A stretch of 64,000 bases of DNA from FW021-bin31 sp964647485 (GCA_964647485.1 CAZYHV010000007.1:62001-126000), one strand, 5' to 3'. Positions 36,381-46,072 are shown, numbered from the stretch's first letter. The notes: generated by a model not told the origin, from the letters alone. Program-made: numbers and translations.

Positions 36381-36500
36381 ATGGGATTTATAAGAGAACC
36401 AAAGGGTGTCGATTTTGTGATAAAAAGTGAACCCCTGACTGACAAGGAAAGGCAGGAAATAAGCAAATTTATTTCCGAATATAAGGCGAAGAACCCCTAA
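36381..36500 (+). CDS. 39-residue small protein after the GNAT-like gene
   Basis: MGFIREPKGVDFVIKSEPLT, then DKERQEISKFISEYKAKNP and a stop: a compact charged peptide with a predicted beta hairpin and a helix. I recall closely similar short proteins (MGFI.EP.GVDFVI) as common in Bacteroidota, next to GNAT-like genes. No signal peptide. It could be the partner or antitoxin of the upstream protein. Confidence 0.65.
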   Translation: MGFIREPKGVDFVIKSEPLTDKERQEISKFISEYKAKNP

Positions 36501-37000
36501 ACGGAGAACAAACAAGCGGCAGGAAAACAGTCAGAATCCATAAATATTTTAGAAAGCTACGCTGTTCCATATGTCCGGGAGCTAAGGGCTGCCTGCCTGT
36601 AACATTTTATCCCGAATGATTTCATTTTTAGCTTTTTTTCTACCGTCTTGAATTTTTGTTTCTTTTGTTTCAAGACAAAAGAAAGGAACAATCTTATTCA
36701 GTGTGTCTGCAAACAAAAACAAACATCATCTCTTTAAATACATTTCACTTTTTGGTTGATCAGAAAGTGAGAAAAAATCAAGAAAAATCAATGCATCCAC
36801 GCGCGAGGCCAGCCCACGCCCGCTGATTTTTCAGTCCACCCGCCGTAGATCGTGCAGAGAGGCGGCTTTCTATTGCCTTTTTCTGACAATGAAGGGAAAA
36901 ACCTATTCCAATAAACCTAATAGAAGTTTCTCGGGCAATAATAAAAAAATGCTGTTATAAAGATTTAATTCGTTTACTTTGTATTATTGATGAAAAATAA
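36501..37000. other. Intergenic region with hairpin and GC-rich patch
   Basis: No gene is supported here. TTTCTTTTG (36659-36667) pairs with CAAAAGAAA (36676-36684), a hairpin type that recurs in Bacteroidota genomes. A GC-rich patch around 36795-36875 (CACGCGCGAGGCCAGCCC, then CCACCCGCCGTAGATCG) stands out from the AT-rich background and may be a fragment of a dispersed repeat. I see no tRNA or ORF in it. Confidence 0.4.
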
Positions 37001-38797
37001 ATATCTACGACACCTAAATCACACATACAACGTTATCATAAACACTATATTATAGCTATTTTATCTGTTTTTATCATAGCTGTATTGATAGGGTGGGGAG
37101 TTGTTGTGCATTATAAACCCCTGATTTCTCAAAAATTAAAACAGCAGGTTTACTTTGCAACAGACAGTTTGTATCATATTGATTATTCGAAAGTCCATTT
37201 AAACCCATTATTGGGGAAATTTACTTTGGATTCTTTTTATTTAATACCTGATACCGGTAGATATCATCGGCTAGAAAGAAATAGGCAAGCGCCGACCAAT
37301 CTGTATACTATTTTCGTGGAAAAACTTGAATTGCAACATATTCACCTCTGGTCATTAATTAGGAGGAGACATGCACATGTCAATGTGATAAAAATAGAAA
37401 ACCCCGAAATAGTTGTCTATCATAGAAGTACTGTAGCCGAAGACGGAAAGGAAAGTATAAAAAGAGCGCTCTCCAAACTTATTTCCGGTTCTTTGAAACA
37501 AATAAATATTGGGCATGTCGGATTACATAATATTCAATTGAAGTATAAAAATGGGGAGGATACAGCCTTGAAGTCTTTTCAATTGGGAAAAATGGATCTG
37601 GTCTTTGGAGATGTTAAATTGGACAGCTCTACTTTGTCGGACTCTTCTCGGTTCTTGTTTGCTAAAAAAGCCTGGTTTCATTTGGATCAGGGGCAATTTT
37701 TTACTGAAGACAGTTTATATAAATTTAGTATTGATGGGGTTGATTTGTCTTTGAATGAGGGGAAACTGTCTGTAAATGAATTACGAGTAGAACCTCAAAT
37801 GAATAAAGCGGCTTTTGAAAGATATTTTACTTTTCAAAAGGATATTTTTCGAGGGATAGCGAAAAATATAATTCTAAAAGGTTTTTATCCTGATAATATA
37901 CAAAATAATCGATGGTATCTCGATACCGTGAATATTGGGTATTTTAATTTAAATATATATCTGGATCGACAACTGCCCCTTAACCGATCTGTCAAACCCT
38001 TGTTGCAAAAAGTAATAAAAGAAACCGATTATAAAGTCGATGTAAAAAAGGTGGCTATCCAAGATGGGAATCTGAATTACAAAGAATACAATCCCAAGTC
38101 AAAAGAAACGGGAAAGGTCTCTTTCAACAACATTCAGGGATATATTAACCATATTACGAATGATCCCAGGGAAATAAGAAAAAATCCCTACTGTATGGCT
38201 CAACTACATTCAAGCTTTATGGATGAAGGCGACTTGCATGCACAATTTAAATTTAATTTATCTGATCCGGGGCATGCCTTTATTTATAAAGGAACACTGT
38301 ATCAATTAAAAGCGAAAACTTTGAATCCGGCTACCGTCCCTTTGGGAATGATTAAAGTTAAATCAGGAAGAATACATCAATTACGGTATAATTTTAATGG
38401 TAATGACAATGGAGCTCAGGGAGACGTCGACATGAAATATGATCGGTTGAAAATTTCAATTCTGGCTAAGGATAAAAAAACAAATGAGTTAAAAAAGAAA
38501 GGGTTGGTCTCTCTGGCTGCAAACCTTCTTGTGGTGAAAGAGGGCAATGTAAATGATTCATTGAGTAAGCAATCCGCCCATGTCAATTATCAAAGAGACC
38601 CGGAGCGATCTGTCTTTTCTCTGATGTGGAAATCGCTTTTTCAGGGAGTGAAAGAAATTGTAGGAATAGATCAGAAAAAGGAGGAGAAGTTAAAAGCGAT
38701 CCTAAAAAATAAAAAGAAGAAAAAGGACTCTTCTTTAAAGGATAAGGGAAAAAACGTATTTAAAAAGGTAACTCAATTTTTAAAAGATGCCTTTTGA
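37001..38797 (+). CDS. AsmA/DUF748-like membrane-anchored protein, 5' end uncertain
   Basis: From the first start codon in frame (TTG at 37085) the protein is 570 residues, but the frame is open back to 37001 and encodes a membrane helix (HYIIAILSVFIIAVLIGW) that belongs to the protein. No ATG/GTG/TTG precedes the helix in this frame, while ATG 36990 in the neighbouring frame reads MKNKYLRH and ends at 37055. A single-base frameshift is likely, real or a sequencing error. The body has repeated beta-strand patterns (IHLWSLIRRRHAHVNVIKIENPEIVVYHR) as in AsmA-like proteins bridging the periplasm; the basic KKKKKDSS C-terminus is unusual. Confidence 0.65.
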   Translation: MSTTPKSHIQRYHKHYIIAILSVFIIAVLIGWGVVVHYKPLISQKLKQQVYFATDSLYHIDYSKVHLNPLLGKFTLDSFYLIPDTGRYHRLERNRQAPTNLYTIFVEKLELQHIHLWSLIRRRHAHVNVIKIENPEIVVYHRSTVAEDGKESIKRALSKLISGSLKQINIGHVGLHNIQLKYKNGEDTALKSFQLGKMDLVFGDVKLDSSTLSDSSRFLFAKKAWFHLDQGQFFTEDSLYKFSIDGVDLSLNEGKLSVNELRVEPQMNKAAFERYFTFQKDIFRGIAKNIILKGFYPDNIQNNRWYLDTVNIGYFNLNIYLDRQLPLNRSVKPLLQKVIKETDYKVDVKKVAIQDGNLNYKEYNPKSKETGKVSFNNIQGYINHITNDPREIRKNPYCMAQLHSSFMDEGDLHAQFKFNLSDPGHAFIYKGTLYQLKAKTLNPATVPLGMIKVKSGRIHQLRYNFNGNDNGAQGDVDMKYDRLKISILAKDKKTNELKKKGLVSLAANLLVVKEGNVNDSLSKQSAHVNYQRDPERSVFSLMWKSLFQGVKEIVGIDQKKEEKLKAILKNKKKKKDSSLKDKGKNVFKKVTQFLKDAF

Positions 38798-38887
38798 CAA
38801 AGTTGCTGCTCGGAGCAATCTTGTTAAAAAAAAGATAGCTGTATCTTTCTTTTACAATTTTTAAACAATAGTTTGTAAACAGTGTTG

Positions 38888-38895
38888 TAAATTTG
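38888..38895 (+). promoter_or_regulatory. Bacilliredoxin promoter -7 element
   Basis: TAAATTTG matches TAnnTTTG, 17 bp before the ATG at 38912. A -33 TTG at the right spacing is not obvious. Confidence 0.5.
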
Positions 38896-38911
38896 TACAA
38901 AAATTAAAATT

Positions 38912-39325
38912 ATGTATCCAGAACAATTAGTAGCACCGATGAAGGCGGAGCTTACAAATAATGGCTTTGAAGAATTATTGACAGCAGACGAGGTGGATCA
39001 AACCTTGGAAAAAGAAGGAACCACTTTGGTGATGATTAATTCTGTCTGTGGATGTTCTGCCGGATCGGCTCGTCCTGCCGTATTAGCTGCAGTAGCGCAT
39101 AGTGAGAAAAAACCGGACAGATTGGCAACCAGCTTTGCCGGATTTGATATGGAGGGCGTTCAACAAGTGCGTCATCATTTAATGCCTTATCCTCCTTCTT
39201 CTCCATCCATAGCTCTTTTTAAAGATGGAAAATTGGTTCATTTTACGGAACGTCATCATATTGAAGGACGTCCTGCCGAGGCAGTAGCTCAGGATTTGTT
39301 GACGGCCTTTAACAAATATTGCTAA
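38912..39325 (+). CDS. BrxA/BrxB-family bacilliredoxin
   Basis: The 137-residue protein matches the YphP/YqiW family: the redox site INSVCGCSAGSARPA has Cys46-Gly-Cys48, the C-G-C form, and RLATSFAGFDMEGVQQVRHHL and PSIALFKDGKLVHFTERHHIEG follow. In Firmicutes these proteins debacillithiolate other proteins. Bacteroidota with this gene may use bacillithiol or another thiol; bsh genes are not in the window. It is transcribed alone with its own terminator. Confidence 0.9.
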   Translation: MYPEQLVAPMKAELTNNGFEELLTADEVDQTLEKEGTTLVMINSVCGCSAGSARPAVLAAVAHSEKKPDRLATSFAGFDMEGVQQVRHHLMPYPPSSPSIALFKDGKLVHFTERHHIEGRPAEAVAQDLLTAFNKYC

Positions 39326-39347
39326 AAGAAGATTTATTTTTATTTAC

Positions 39348-39377
39348 AGCCGGGTTGTTTACTGCTCGGCTTTTTTT
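39348..39377 (+). terminator. Intrinsic terminator after the bacilliredoxin gene
   Basis: AGCCG (39348-39352) pairs with CGGCT (39367-39371) and a run of seven T follows, overlapping the base of the stem. Confidence 0.65.
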
Positions 39378-39389
39378 AAGTGAAGAAAT

Positions 39390-39899
39390 ATGATAATTGA
39401 TCAATGGAAGAATGAAATTCCGGCGCATTTTCCTGATAGTTCCAGGGTCTGGGTTTATCAGAGTGACAGAATTTTTCATTCAGAAGAGGAGCAAAAACTT
39501 ACGGTGTATTTGAATCAATATGTTGAAGAATGGATTTCTCATGGACGTCCGGTAAAAGGCTGGGCGAAGGTTTTGTTCCATCAATTTATAATTATCATGG
39601 CAGATGATGGTGCTGATAGGTTGTGTGGATCTGCTATTGATGGTTCTATTCGTTTTATTAAAGAAATAGAGACCAAAATGGGAGTTGATTTATTGGATCG
39701 AATGAAGTTAGGGTTTGCGACCGAAAATGGTGTCAGGGTTATTCCCATGCATGAAGTAGAAGGTCAAATAAAAAATGGAGAATTAAAAAAAGAGACCTTG
39801 TTTTTTAATAATACCGTAAGTACCAAAGGGGCATTGCTACAAGATTGGATTCAACCTTTGGATAAAAGCTTTTTAGGAAGGCGGATGGCCATCGTTTAA
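39390..39899 (+). CDS. Conserved Bacteroidota hypothetical protein
   Basis: The 169-residue soluble protein shows WVYQSDRIFHSEEEQKL, then FIIIMADDGADRLCGSAIDG and SIRFIKEIE. Related Bacteroidota proteins are often labelled 'ABC transporter ATPase', but no Walker motif is present, so that label is unsupported. A Cys and an Asp in LCGSAIDGS are conserved in the relatives I recall. Function is unknown. It starts 13 bp after the terminator of the bacilliredoxin gene. Confidence 0.7.
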   Translation: MIIDQWKNEIPAHFPDSSRVWVYQSDRIFHSEEEQKLTVYLNQYVEEWISHGRPVKGWAKVLFHQFIIIMADDGADRLCGSAIDGSIRFIKEIETKMGVDLLDRMKLGFATENGVRVIPMHEVEGQIKNGELKKETLFFNNTVSTKGALLQDWIQPLDKSFLGRRMAIV

Positions 39900-40016
39900 G
39901 ATGGTTTGTTCAGTTGATATATCGGGTCGGTATTATATGCAGTGCATTGCCAATAAAGAACGTTTTATAAGAAAAATGGGATTAGGTATTAGGTATTTAG
40001 GTCTCGCATAGATAAT

Positions 40017-40107
40017 GTGGCTAAAGCCCAGTATTATTGTTATTCTTTATTCCGTTGTCTGAAGACAACGGTAATTTAAATCAAGAAACAACGTGAGCTT
40101 TAGCTAC
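40017..40107. repeat. Palindromic repeat unit A
   Basis: It opens GTGGCTAAAGCCC (40017-40029) and closes GAGCTTTAGCTAC (40095-40107), an imperfect inverted pair. In the centre is CCGTTGTCT-GA-AGACAACGG (40052-40071), a 9-bp perfect hairpin. The layout matches unit B at 40462, which carries the same core in the opposite orientation. Confidence 0.6.
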
Positions 40108-40461
40108 TTTATCACAATACTTAAACCTATTTCCCATCTATTAATTTCCATCCGTATTTTTTCATAAAAGCATCAATTTCTTCAGAAAAGGTTTTAGTCC
40201 TATGATGTTCTTCCTAAGGATATCAAACAATGAGTATGTTCCTGATATCCATTGATGCAATCAAGGTCAAATATCTTTTTCTTTAGCATTCCCGTGAATA
40301 TGTTGAAAGACACGTTTTCGCAATTCTTTAGTTTGAAGAAAAGGGTATCTGTTTTTTTGTAGAAAAGACCAAGTGAACCCAAATTCTTACCCAACTCATA
40401 ATATTATATTTAAAATCTTTAAATAAAAGTAACAAGATATCTATTTTTTAGCAATTTTCAT

Positions 40462-40644
40462 GTGGCTAAAGCAACTTCTTTTCCTTATTATCTTTTGTCC
40501 GTCCGCTAAAGCCTGCTTACTGCAGGCGGAAGGTAATACCACCAGCAAAATACCGAGAACATTAATATCCTTTATTCTCCTTTTTATTCCCGTTGTCTTC
40601 AGACAACGGAATGAAAAATGATTTCTCTTTAGGGCTTTAGCCAC
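40462..40644. repeat. Palindromic repeat unit B
   Basis: It runs from GTGGCTAAAGC (40462-40472) to GGGCTTTAGCCAC (40632-40644). It carries CCGTTGTCT-TC-AGACAACGG (40590-40609), which is the reverse complement of the core of unit A, and a second hairpin GCCTGC/GCAGGC (40511-40527). Both units lie in the 39.9-40.77 kb gap, which has no gene I can support. Confidence 0.6.
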
Positions 40645-40765
40645 ATTGATAATAACTAACTTCCTCTTTACCGGTCATCCCAGCGGGAGCTAGTCATAGG
40701 AACAGACAGGAATTCTAAAACACATCAATGGTAGAGGTCTTAAAACCTTCGTTTCTAACAGCATA

Positions 40766-42412
40766 TCAATATCCCGGATTCTGATTTAAATTCGGATTAG
40801 CGATTATTTGATTTTCGGGAATGGGGAATAAAAGAGTATGCCCATCGGAAGCATCTTGGTCTTTATCCGGTACTCTTGCTGCCGTGAAATAAGGTGTGCC
40901 GCTTGCTATTTCATATCGGATTAAATCCTGTCTTCTCCATAATTCCCAGGCCAGTTCTCTTCCTCTTTCATCCAGAATATGATCCAGTGTCAGATCGGAA
41001 GAGGCCCAATCATGGCTTTTATCTCCGCTATAAGCTCTTTCTCTAACCTGATTTACTAAATTTAATGCATCGCCAAGATTTTGATTTAAACGAAGCTCAC
41101 ATTCCGCTTTCATCAATAGAATATCTGCATATCTAAAGAGCACCATATCGTTGCTTTGATTGCCTGCAGTGCCGGCTTCCGGGAAATATTTAATATTTCT
41201 TACCCCGGTGAGTCGGAAAGCGCTGCTGGGATCTGAAATGGTGGTCATCTTTGGCGTAAAGACAAGATCCAGTCCGGTACCGTTATCTTTTAATTTTAGG
41301 GATTCATCCGCTTTATATAAAACATTTTTATCCGGAGGATAAGCATAGGGCAGGCTATACTGTTGTCCAATGAGCCATTCTCCCGATCGTTGATCCAAAT
41401 AAGTACGGAAAACTTTATCTCCTTCATGCGTATACACAGAGGTGGTGTCAAATAATTGATAAAAAGGTTCATTGGCCGAATAACCATTCCAGGTGGCACC
41501 GGAAAGTTGGAAATTGGTTACGTTTTGATAATGTAAAGTTTGATTTTCCCAGTTGTTACCCGAAATATTGACTTTGTCGAAAGGAACAACGAAGATATTT
41601 TCTACCGAGGCTTCATTATCCGGAGAGAAATTATCAAAATAACCGGCAGAAAGACTGTATTTACCGGATTGGATAATAGAATCTGTCATGTTGATACATT
41701 TTTGCCATTCCGGCTGTCCGGTGTATACTTCAGCATTAAGGTAAAGCTTAGATAGAAGGGCATAGGCGACCCATTTATTGACTCTGCCATAGGTGGAAGG
41801 GGTCACATCTTCCGTTAATTGGTCTATGTTCTCTTTGAGTTCTTTCACTAAAAATTGATAGACTTCCTTTTGAGAGCTGTTGGAAATAGAATCCGGATTG
41901 GTATTGAAATCGGTAACCAACGGAATATTACCATAGAGATCTAAGGCCCAATAATAAAAATAGTCCCGTAAAGTTTTCAGTTCTGCTATGAGTGCCGTTA
42001 TATTGTCCGGTTTAGTCTTGAGTTTGTTCAGTGAGTTTAAGGCAAAATTTACCCGGCCCACGCCATTGTATAAGTCATTCCATGTTTCGTTGATGGTATT
42101 GGTTTTGGGGGTCCAGGTGTGTTTCCATAACGCCTGTGGAACCCCACCGTTATACCAGTCTCCGCCGCGGGTCGGAATAATCATTTCATCGGAAGTGACT
42201 TCGTTTAACATGAATAAGTTGCCATCCGGAAGCGCCGTTAAGGCCTGATATCCCGGTGCGATACCGGAAGCAATTTGTTCCGGGGTTTGCCAAAAGTTCT
42301 GTTCCTGCACCACGCTGTAAACATGTTGATCCAGGTTGGTACAGTTTTCTAAAGTAAAGACCGTAAGGACAAGTAACACCAGGGAGAAAATTGTTTTTTT
42401 ATAATTCATCAT
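40766..42412 (-). CDS. SusD/RagB-family nutrient-binding outer membrane lipoprotein
   Basis: This 548-residue protein has a lipoprotein signal with Cys in LTVFTLENCTNL, the SusD N-terminal TPR-like helices (FALNSLNKLKTKPDNITALIAEL), and the C-terminal RagB domain with DILLMKAECELRLNQN and DLTLDHILDERGRELAWELWRR, a signature of SusD. It caps the SusC barrel encoded immediately upstream (42430-45390) and captures oligosaccharides or other large nutrients at the cell surface. No glycoside hydrolase or regulator lies beside it, so the target glycan is unknown. Confidence 0.95.
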   Translation of the reverse strand: MMNYKKTIFSLVLLVLTVFTLENCTNLDQHVYSVVQEQNFWQTPEQIASGIAPGYQALTALPDGNLFMLNEVTSDEMIIPTRGGDWYNGGVPQALWKHTWTPKTNTINETWNDLYNGVGRVNFALNSLNKLKTKPDNITALIAELKTLRDYFYYWALDLYGNIPLVTDFNTNPDSISNSSQKEVYQFLVKELKENIDQLTEDVTPSTYGRVNKWVAYALLSKLYLNAEVYTGQPEWQKCINMTDSIIQSGKYSLSAGYFDNFSPDNEASVENIFVVPFDKVNISGNNWENQTLHYQNVTNFQLSGATWNGYSANEPFYQLFDTTSVYTHEGDKVFRTYLDQRSGEWLIGQQYSLPYAYPPDKNVLYKADESLKLKDNGTGLDLVFTPKMTTISDPSSAFRLTGVRNIKYFPEAGTAGNQSNDMVLFRYADILLMKAECELRLNQNLGDALNLVNQVRERAYSGDKSHDWASSDLTLDHILDERGRELAWELWRRQDLIRYEIASGTPYFTAARVPDKDQDASDGHTLLFPIPENQIIANPNLNQNPGY

Positions 42413-42429
42413 ACAATATTTATAATTTT

Positions 42430-45390
42430 TTAGAAAGATACTTTTACGCCAAAAGAAAAGGAACGGGCTTTAGGATAGAAACCATCATCCCCTTTGGTGG
42501 CATCGATATAGGCTTCGTTAGAATCTGCGACTCTTATTTCCGGATCCAATCCGCCATAAGGCGTGATGACGAATAAATTATTCGCCGTAATATATAGCTG
42601 AAGCTGATTGATTTGAGGGATTTTATTAAAGGTATAGGCCAGTGTAAGATCTTCCAGCCTTAAGAAAGAAGCATTTTCCAGCCAGAGGTCAGACGGAACC
42701 GGTGCATCTTTGATGCCCGATTTTGCGCCTTCGGTGGTGATATTGTTTCCCGGCAGACGGACGATATTGTCCAATATTAACCGGGTGTTGTCAAATATTT
42801 TTTGTCCTGAAATCCCTCTTAAAAAGAAATTGAAGGTCCATTGACGATAGCTGAAAGTACTGCCGAAACCATAGTTGAAATCGGGAGTGGGATCGATATA
42901 ATGATACATATTTCTGTTGAGGTCATCTTGCGTTACTTTCCCGCCTTTCCCATCTGAAAAGAGTTGTTCTCCATCTTTATTGACGCCTAAGTAATGGGGT
43001 AAAAAGAAAACATAGGGGGCGTAATTGACTTTCAGGAAAGTAATGGGGTAATCGGTCAGGCCTCTTCCTTCTGCAACCCCTCCTCTGATATTGTTTGTAG
43101 ATACTTTAAAACCGGCATACGTACCGGAAAGGTTCGTGATTTTCGTATTTAAAAAGGTGATTTGGCCGTTAGCGCTCCAGGAGAAATTGTCTGTTTTGAT
43201 GATATTGGCTTCTAATTGGGTCTCAAAACCGGTGTTGAGCATGCTGCCGACATTAGCGAGGATATTATTGACATAGAAGGGGGGAACCGGAACCGTATAG
43301 GTATAAAGCAGATTTTTGGTTTTGTTGTGATACCAATTGAGATGACCGGTTAAGCCATGATGAAATAAGATAAAATCTAACCCGATGTTGGTGCCATGAA
43401 CCTCTTCCCATTTGAGATCCGGATTGTCATTTTGGGCAGGACCATAAGCCAAGGGATAGCTGCCACTTGCTGCATCATAATATCTGCCCAGATTTCCCAA
43501 TAGCCGCTGTGTACGGTAGGCATCGATGGCATCCTGGTTTCCGGTCACCCCATATCCTCCCCTTAATTTAATGCTGTTGATCCAGTCGGACTTTTGAAGG
43601 AAAGGTTCTTCACTTAATCGCCAGGCTACCGAAACGGCAGGGAAACTTCCCCAGCGGTTGTTCTCCCCAAATTTGGAAGATCCGTCTTGACGATAACTGA
43701 AGTTGAAATAATATTTACCGGCATAATTATAACTTAATCTGCCCAGAAAGGAGGCCAGTTCATACCGTTCTTTATAGGAATTGATATCATTGTATTGTGG
43801 ATTCCCGTTTTCCAGTGCATTGTCTTTATTTCCTTCTACAATATACTGCTGACCGGAGGCCTGGAAATGCTTGAATATGAAATTACTGTATTCGTGAACT
43901 AAAGTAAAATCCAGGTGATGCTGATCCCAGTCGTGGGTAAAGTTGATGTGGATATTTCCTTTCTGAGAGTTTCTGTTTTCATCATATTTTGTTGCCTGGT
44001 TGAAATTTCCTTCTGCCGGAAAGCTGGGTTTAAACCAGTCGGTTTGTTTATTGAAGTATGAGAGCGAACCTCTGACTCCGATGGTAAGGTCTTGCGTTAA
44101 ACTATAATCGATACTTCCGTGAAGAACGTTGTATTTCTCTTTTCCACTATTCATTTCTTCTTTCTGATGTTCTACTGCATTAAATTCTTCGAAATCGCTA
44201 AAGGTATAGTAGCTGCCATCTTTATTATAAACGGGATAAACGGGAGGGGTATTGTAAATAGCGGGGAAAATGCTGTAATCCACGTATTCGCGGTCGGTAT
44301 TCGTATTTAAAATGCCAATTTTAATTTTTAGCTTGTCATTGAAAGCACTTTTTTGGCCGTTGAAATTGATCCCTACTTCTTTTTTACCCGAATTGATGAC
44401 AATCCCTTCCTGATTTAAATAATTGACCGAACCGTAATAGCTAAAATCATTGGTGCCACCGGAAATGCTTAAATTGTGTTTGTGGGTGAATCCGGTTCGG
44501 GTAATGGCCTTCATCCAATCGGTATTTCCTCCTTTGTCCAGATTATCGATTGTGTTTTGATCGGTTCCTACCGATTTGGCGGCTTTTTTCCACTCCGGCG
44601 AGTTGAGCATGTCATATTCTTTGGCGAGGGTGGAAATGCCGACGAGCCCCGAGTAGGTCACTTTAGCCGTACCGGAAGATCCTTTTTTAGTATTGATAAT
44701 GATAACGCCGTTGGCACCTCTGGATCCATAAATGGCGGCGGCAGAAGCATCCTTTAAGACATTATAGGAGACAATATCGTCGGGAGGAATATTAGATATA
44801 ATATTTGGATCGTCTAAGGGAACGCCATCTAAAACAATCAGCGGCGCCTGACCACCCGTGAGAGAAGCCTGTCCGCGCAAACGTATAGAGACATTCTGAT
44901 TGGGATCTCCGCCCGGTTGGGTAATGACAAGTCCGGAGACTTTTCCCTGGACTTGCTGAATGGGATTGGTGACGACGCCTTTGTTAAAATGATTGTCTGA
45001 GAGTTTGGTGATAGCGGTACTGACGTCCTTTGCTTTTTGTGTGCCATATCCTACAACTACCAGCTCATTGAGTTGCCGACCGCTTGTTAGTTTTACTTGT
45101 AGGGGCTGATCGGAGATAGGAACTGTTTTGCTGTCATACCCTACATAAGAAAAGGTGAGAAATTGTACCGAAGAAGGGACTTTTAACTGGAATTTTCCGC
45201 CTTCTCCGGTAATCGTGCCTGTTTTGGGGTCATTCTTGGCTCTTATGGTGACGCCGATAAGCGGTGAATGATTTAAACTGTCGGTAACCGTGCCGGTAAT
45301 GGTCTTTTCCTGTGCCCTAACCTGAGAAAAGGCAGTGGCTGTAAAGATAAAAATCGATAAAATGAGGATTCTTCTAAAAATTACTTTCAT
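42430..45390 (-). CDS. SusC/RagA-family TonB-linked outer membrane protein
   Basis: The 986-residue protein has a signal peptide (IFRRILILSIFIFTATAFSQ), a CarboxypepD_reg-like beta-sandwich (ITGTVTDSLNHSPLIGVTIRAK), a short TonB-box-like region (LNELVVVGYGTQ), the plug (NPIQQVQGKVSGL, DGVPLDDP, VLKDASAAAIYGSRGANGVIII) and a beta-barrel ending ARSFSFGVKVSF. It imports the nutrient bound by the SusD encoded 17 bp downstream. No STN domain precedes it, so it is probably not self-signalling. Confidence 0.95.
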   Translation of the reverse strand: MKVIFRRILILSIFIFTATAFSQVRAQEKTITGTVTDSLNHSPLIGVTIRAKNDPKTGTITGEGGKFQLKVPSSVQFLTFSYVGYDSKTVPISDQPLQVKLTSGRQLNELVVVGYGTQKAKDVSTAITKLSDNHFNKGVVTNPIQQVQGKVSGLVITQPGGDPNQNVSIRLRGQASLTGGQAPLIVLDGVPLDDPNIISNIPPDDIVSYNVLKDASAAAIYGSRGANGVIIINTKKGSSGTAKVTYSGLVGISTLAKEYDMLNSPEWKKAAKSVGTDQNTIDNLDKGGNTDWMKAITRTGFTHKHNLSISGGTNDFSYYGSVNYLNQEGIVINSGKKEVGINFNGQKSAFNDKLKIKIGILNTNTDREYVDYSIFPAIYNTPPVYPVYNKDGSYYTFSDFEEFNAVEHQKEEMNSGKEKYNVLHGSIDYSLTQDLTIGVRGSLSYFNKQTDWFKPSFPAEGNFNQATKYDENRNSQKGNIHINFTHDWDQHHLDFTLVHEYSNFIFKHFQASGQQYIVEGNKDNALENGNPQYNDINSYKERYELASFLGRLSYNYAGKYYFNFSYRQDGSSKFGENNRWGSFPAVSVAWRLSEEPFLQKSDWINSIKLRGGYGVTGNQDAIDAYRTQRLLGNLGRYYDAASGSYPLAYGPAQNDNPDLKWEEVHGTNIGLDFILFHHGLTGHLNWYHNKTKNLLYTYTVPVPPFYVNNILANVGSMLNTGFETQLEANIIKTDNFSWSANGQITFLNTKITNLSGTYAGFKVSTNNIRGGVAEGRGLTDYPITFLKVNYAPYVFFLPHYLGVNKDGEQLFSDGKGGKVTQDDLNRNMYHYIDPTPDFNYGFGSTFSYRQWTFNFFLRGISGQKIFDNTRLILDNIVRLPGNNITTEGAKSGIKDAPVPSDLWLENASFLRLEDLTLAYTFNKIPQINQLQLYITANNLFVITPYGGLDPEIRVADSNEAYIDATKGDDGFYPKARSFSFGVKVSF

Positions 45391-45547
45391 ATGAGCTGTT
45401 TTTTAATGATAAATGGAATTGACTCAATAAAACCCAACTACATTCTTACTTTCTCTTGAGAGAGAAAAAAGGAGAATAAATAAGTTGTGTATACGGTACA
45501 CAAACATAGTAAAAATAATTTTAAATTCAAAATAAAAAGTTAATTTT

Positions 45548-46072
45548 TTAGAATTGGAATCTTTGCTGTCCAATAAAATCCAGCACCTTCCTTTTAAAAA
45601 GATAGGCATACCTGCTGCTCGCTACTGCTGTTTTAGCCTGAAAAAGATGATTTTGCGAGCTGAGATATGCAATCGGATTAATAAGCCCTACCTCATATTG
45701 TCTTTGTGCATAATGAAAAGCTGTTGACTGTACCATAAAATCGTTTCCGTTGATATGAACAAAACCGGTATGCCGAGGCGGAACTTGAACGATCTTTTCG
45801 CCGGAAGGGCGTTGATAAGTACTGGAGTAATTGGTGCCCAGTTGTGCACCAAAGGATAGGGTGGGATAGCGACCGGCTTTGGTGGCTTCCAAAGATTTTT
45901 GGGCAGACAGGAGTTGTAAGGAATCTGCACGGAGAGCAGGCTGATTGCTCAATGCCTTCTGAAAATGTCTGCTGCCGATATTTTTTTGAAATCGAACAAA
46001 GGGAAACCTTGCAAAGAGGGCTTTTGAGGAATAAACGGGGTTTGATAATCCAGGTTGAGCAGCGTCTTTATT
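45548..46072 (-). pseudogene. TolC-family outer membrane protein relic
   Basis: On the minus strand, LLNLDYQTPFIPQKPSLQGF and FDFKKISAADIF, then a one-base frameshift near 45960, QKALSNQPALRADSLQLLSA, and ATKAGRYPTLSFGAQLGTNYSSTYQ are recognisable TolC pieces. The middle of the protein is missing and the C-terminal helix TAFHYAQRQYEVGLINPIAYLSSQNHLFQAK follows directly. It is a decayed gene with a frameshift and internal deletion, between SusC and the array region. Confidence 0.7.

Noticed and set aside
39390..39899. Label 'ABC transporter ATPase' for this gene
   Set aside because: No Walker A or B, or LSGGQ signature; kept as a conserved hypothetical protein.
40200..40394. Minus-strand 64-codon frame in the repeat-rich gap
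   Set aside because: No start region or known motif; it lies between palindromic repeat units.
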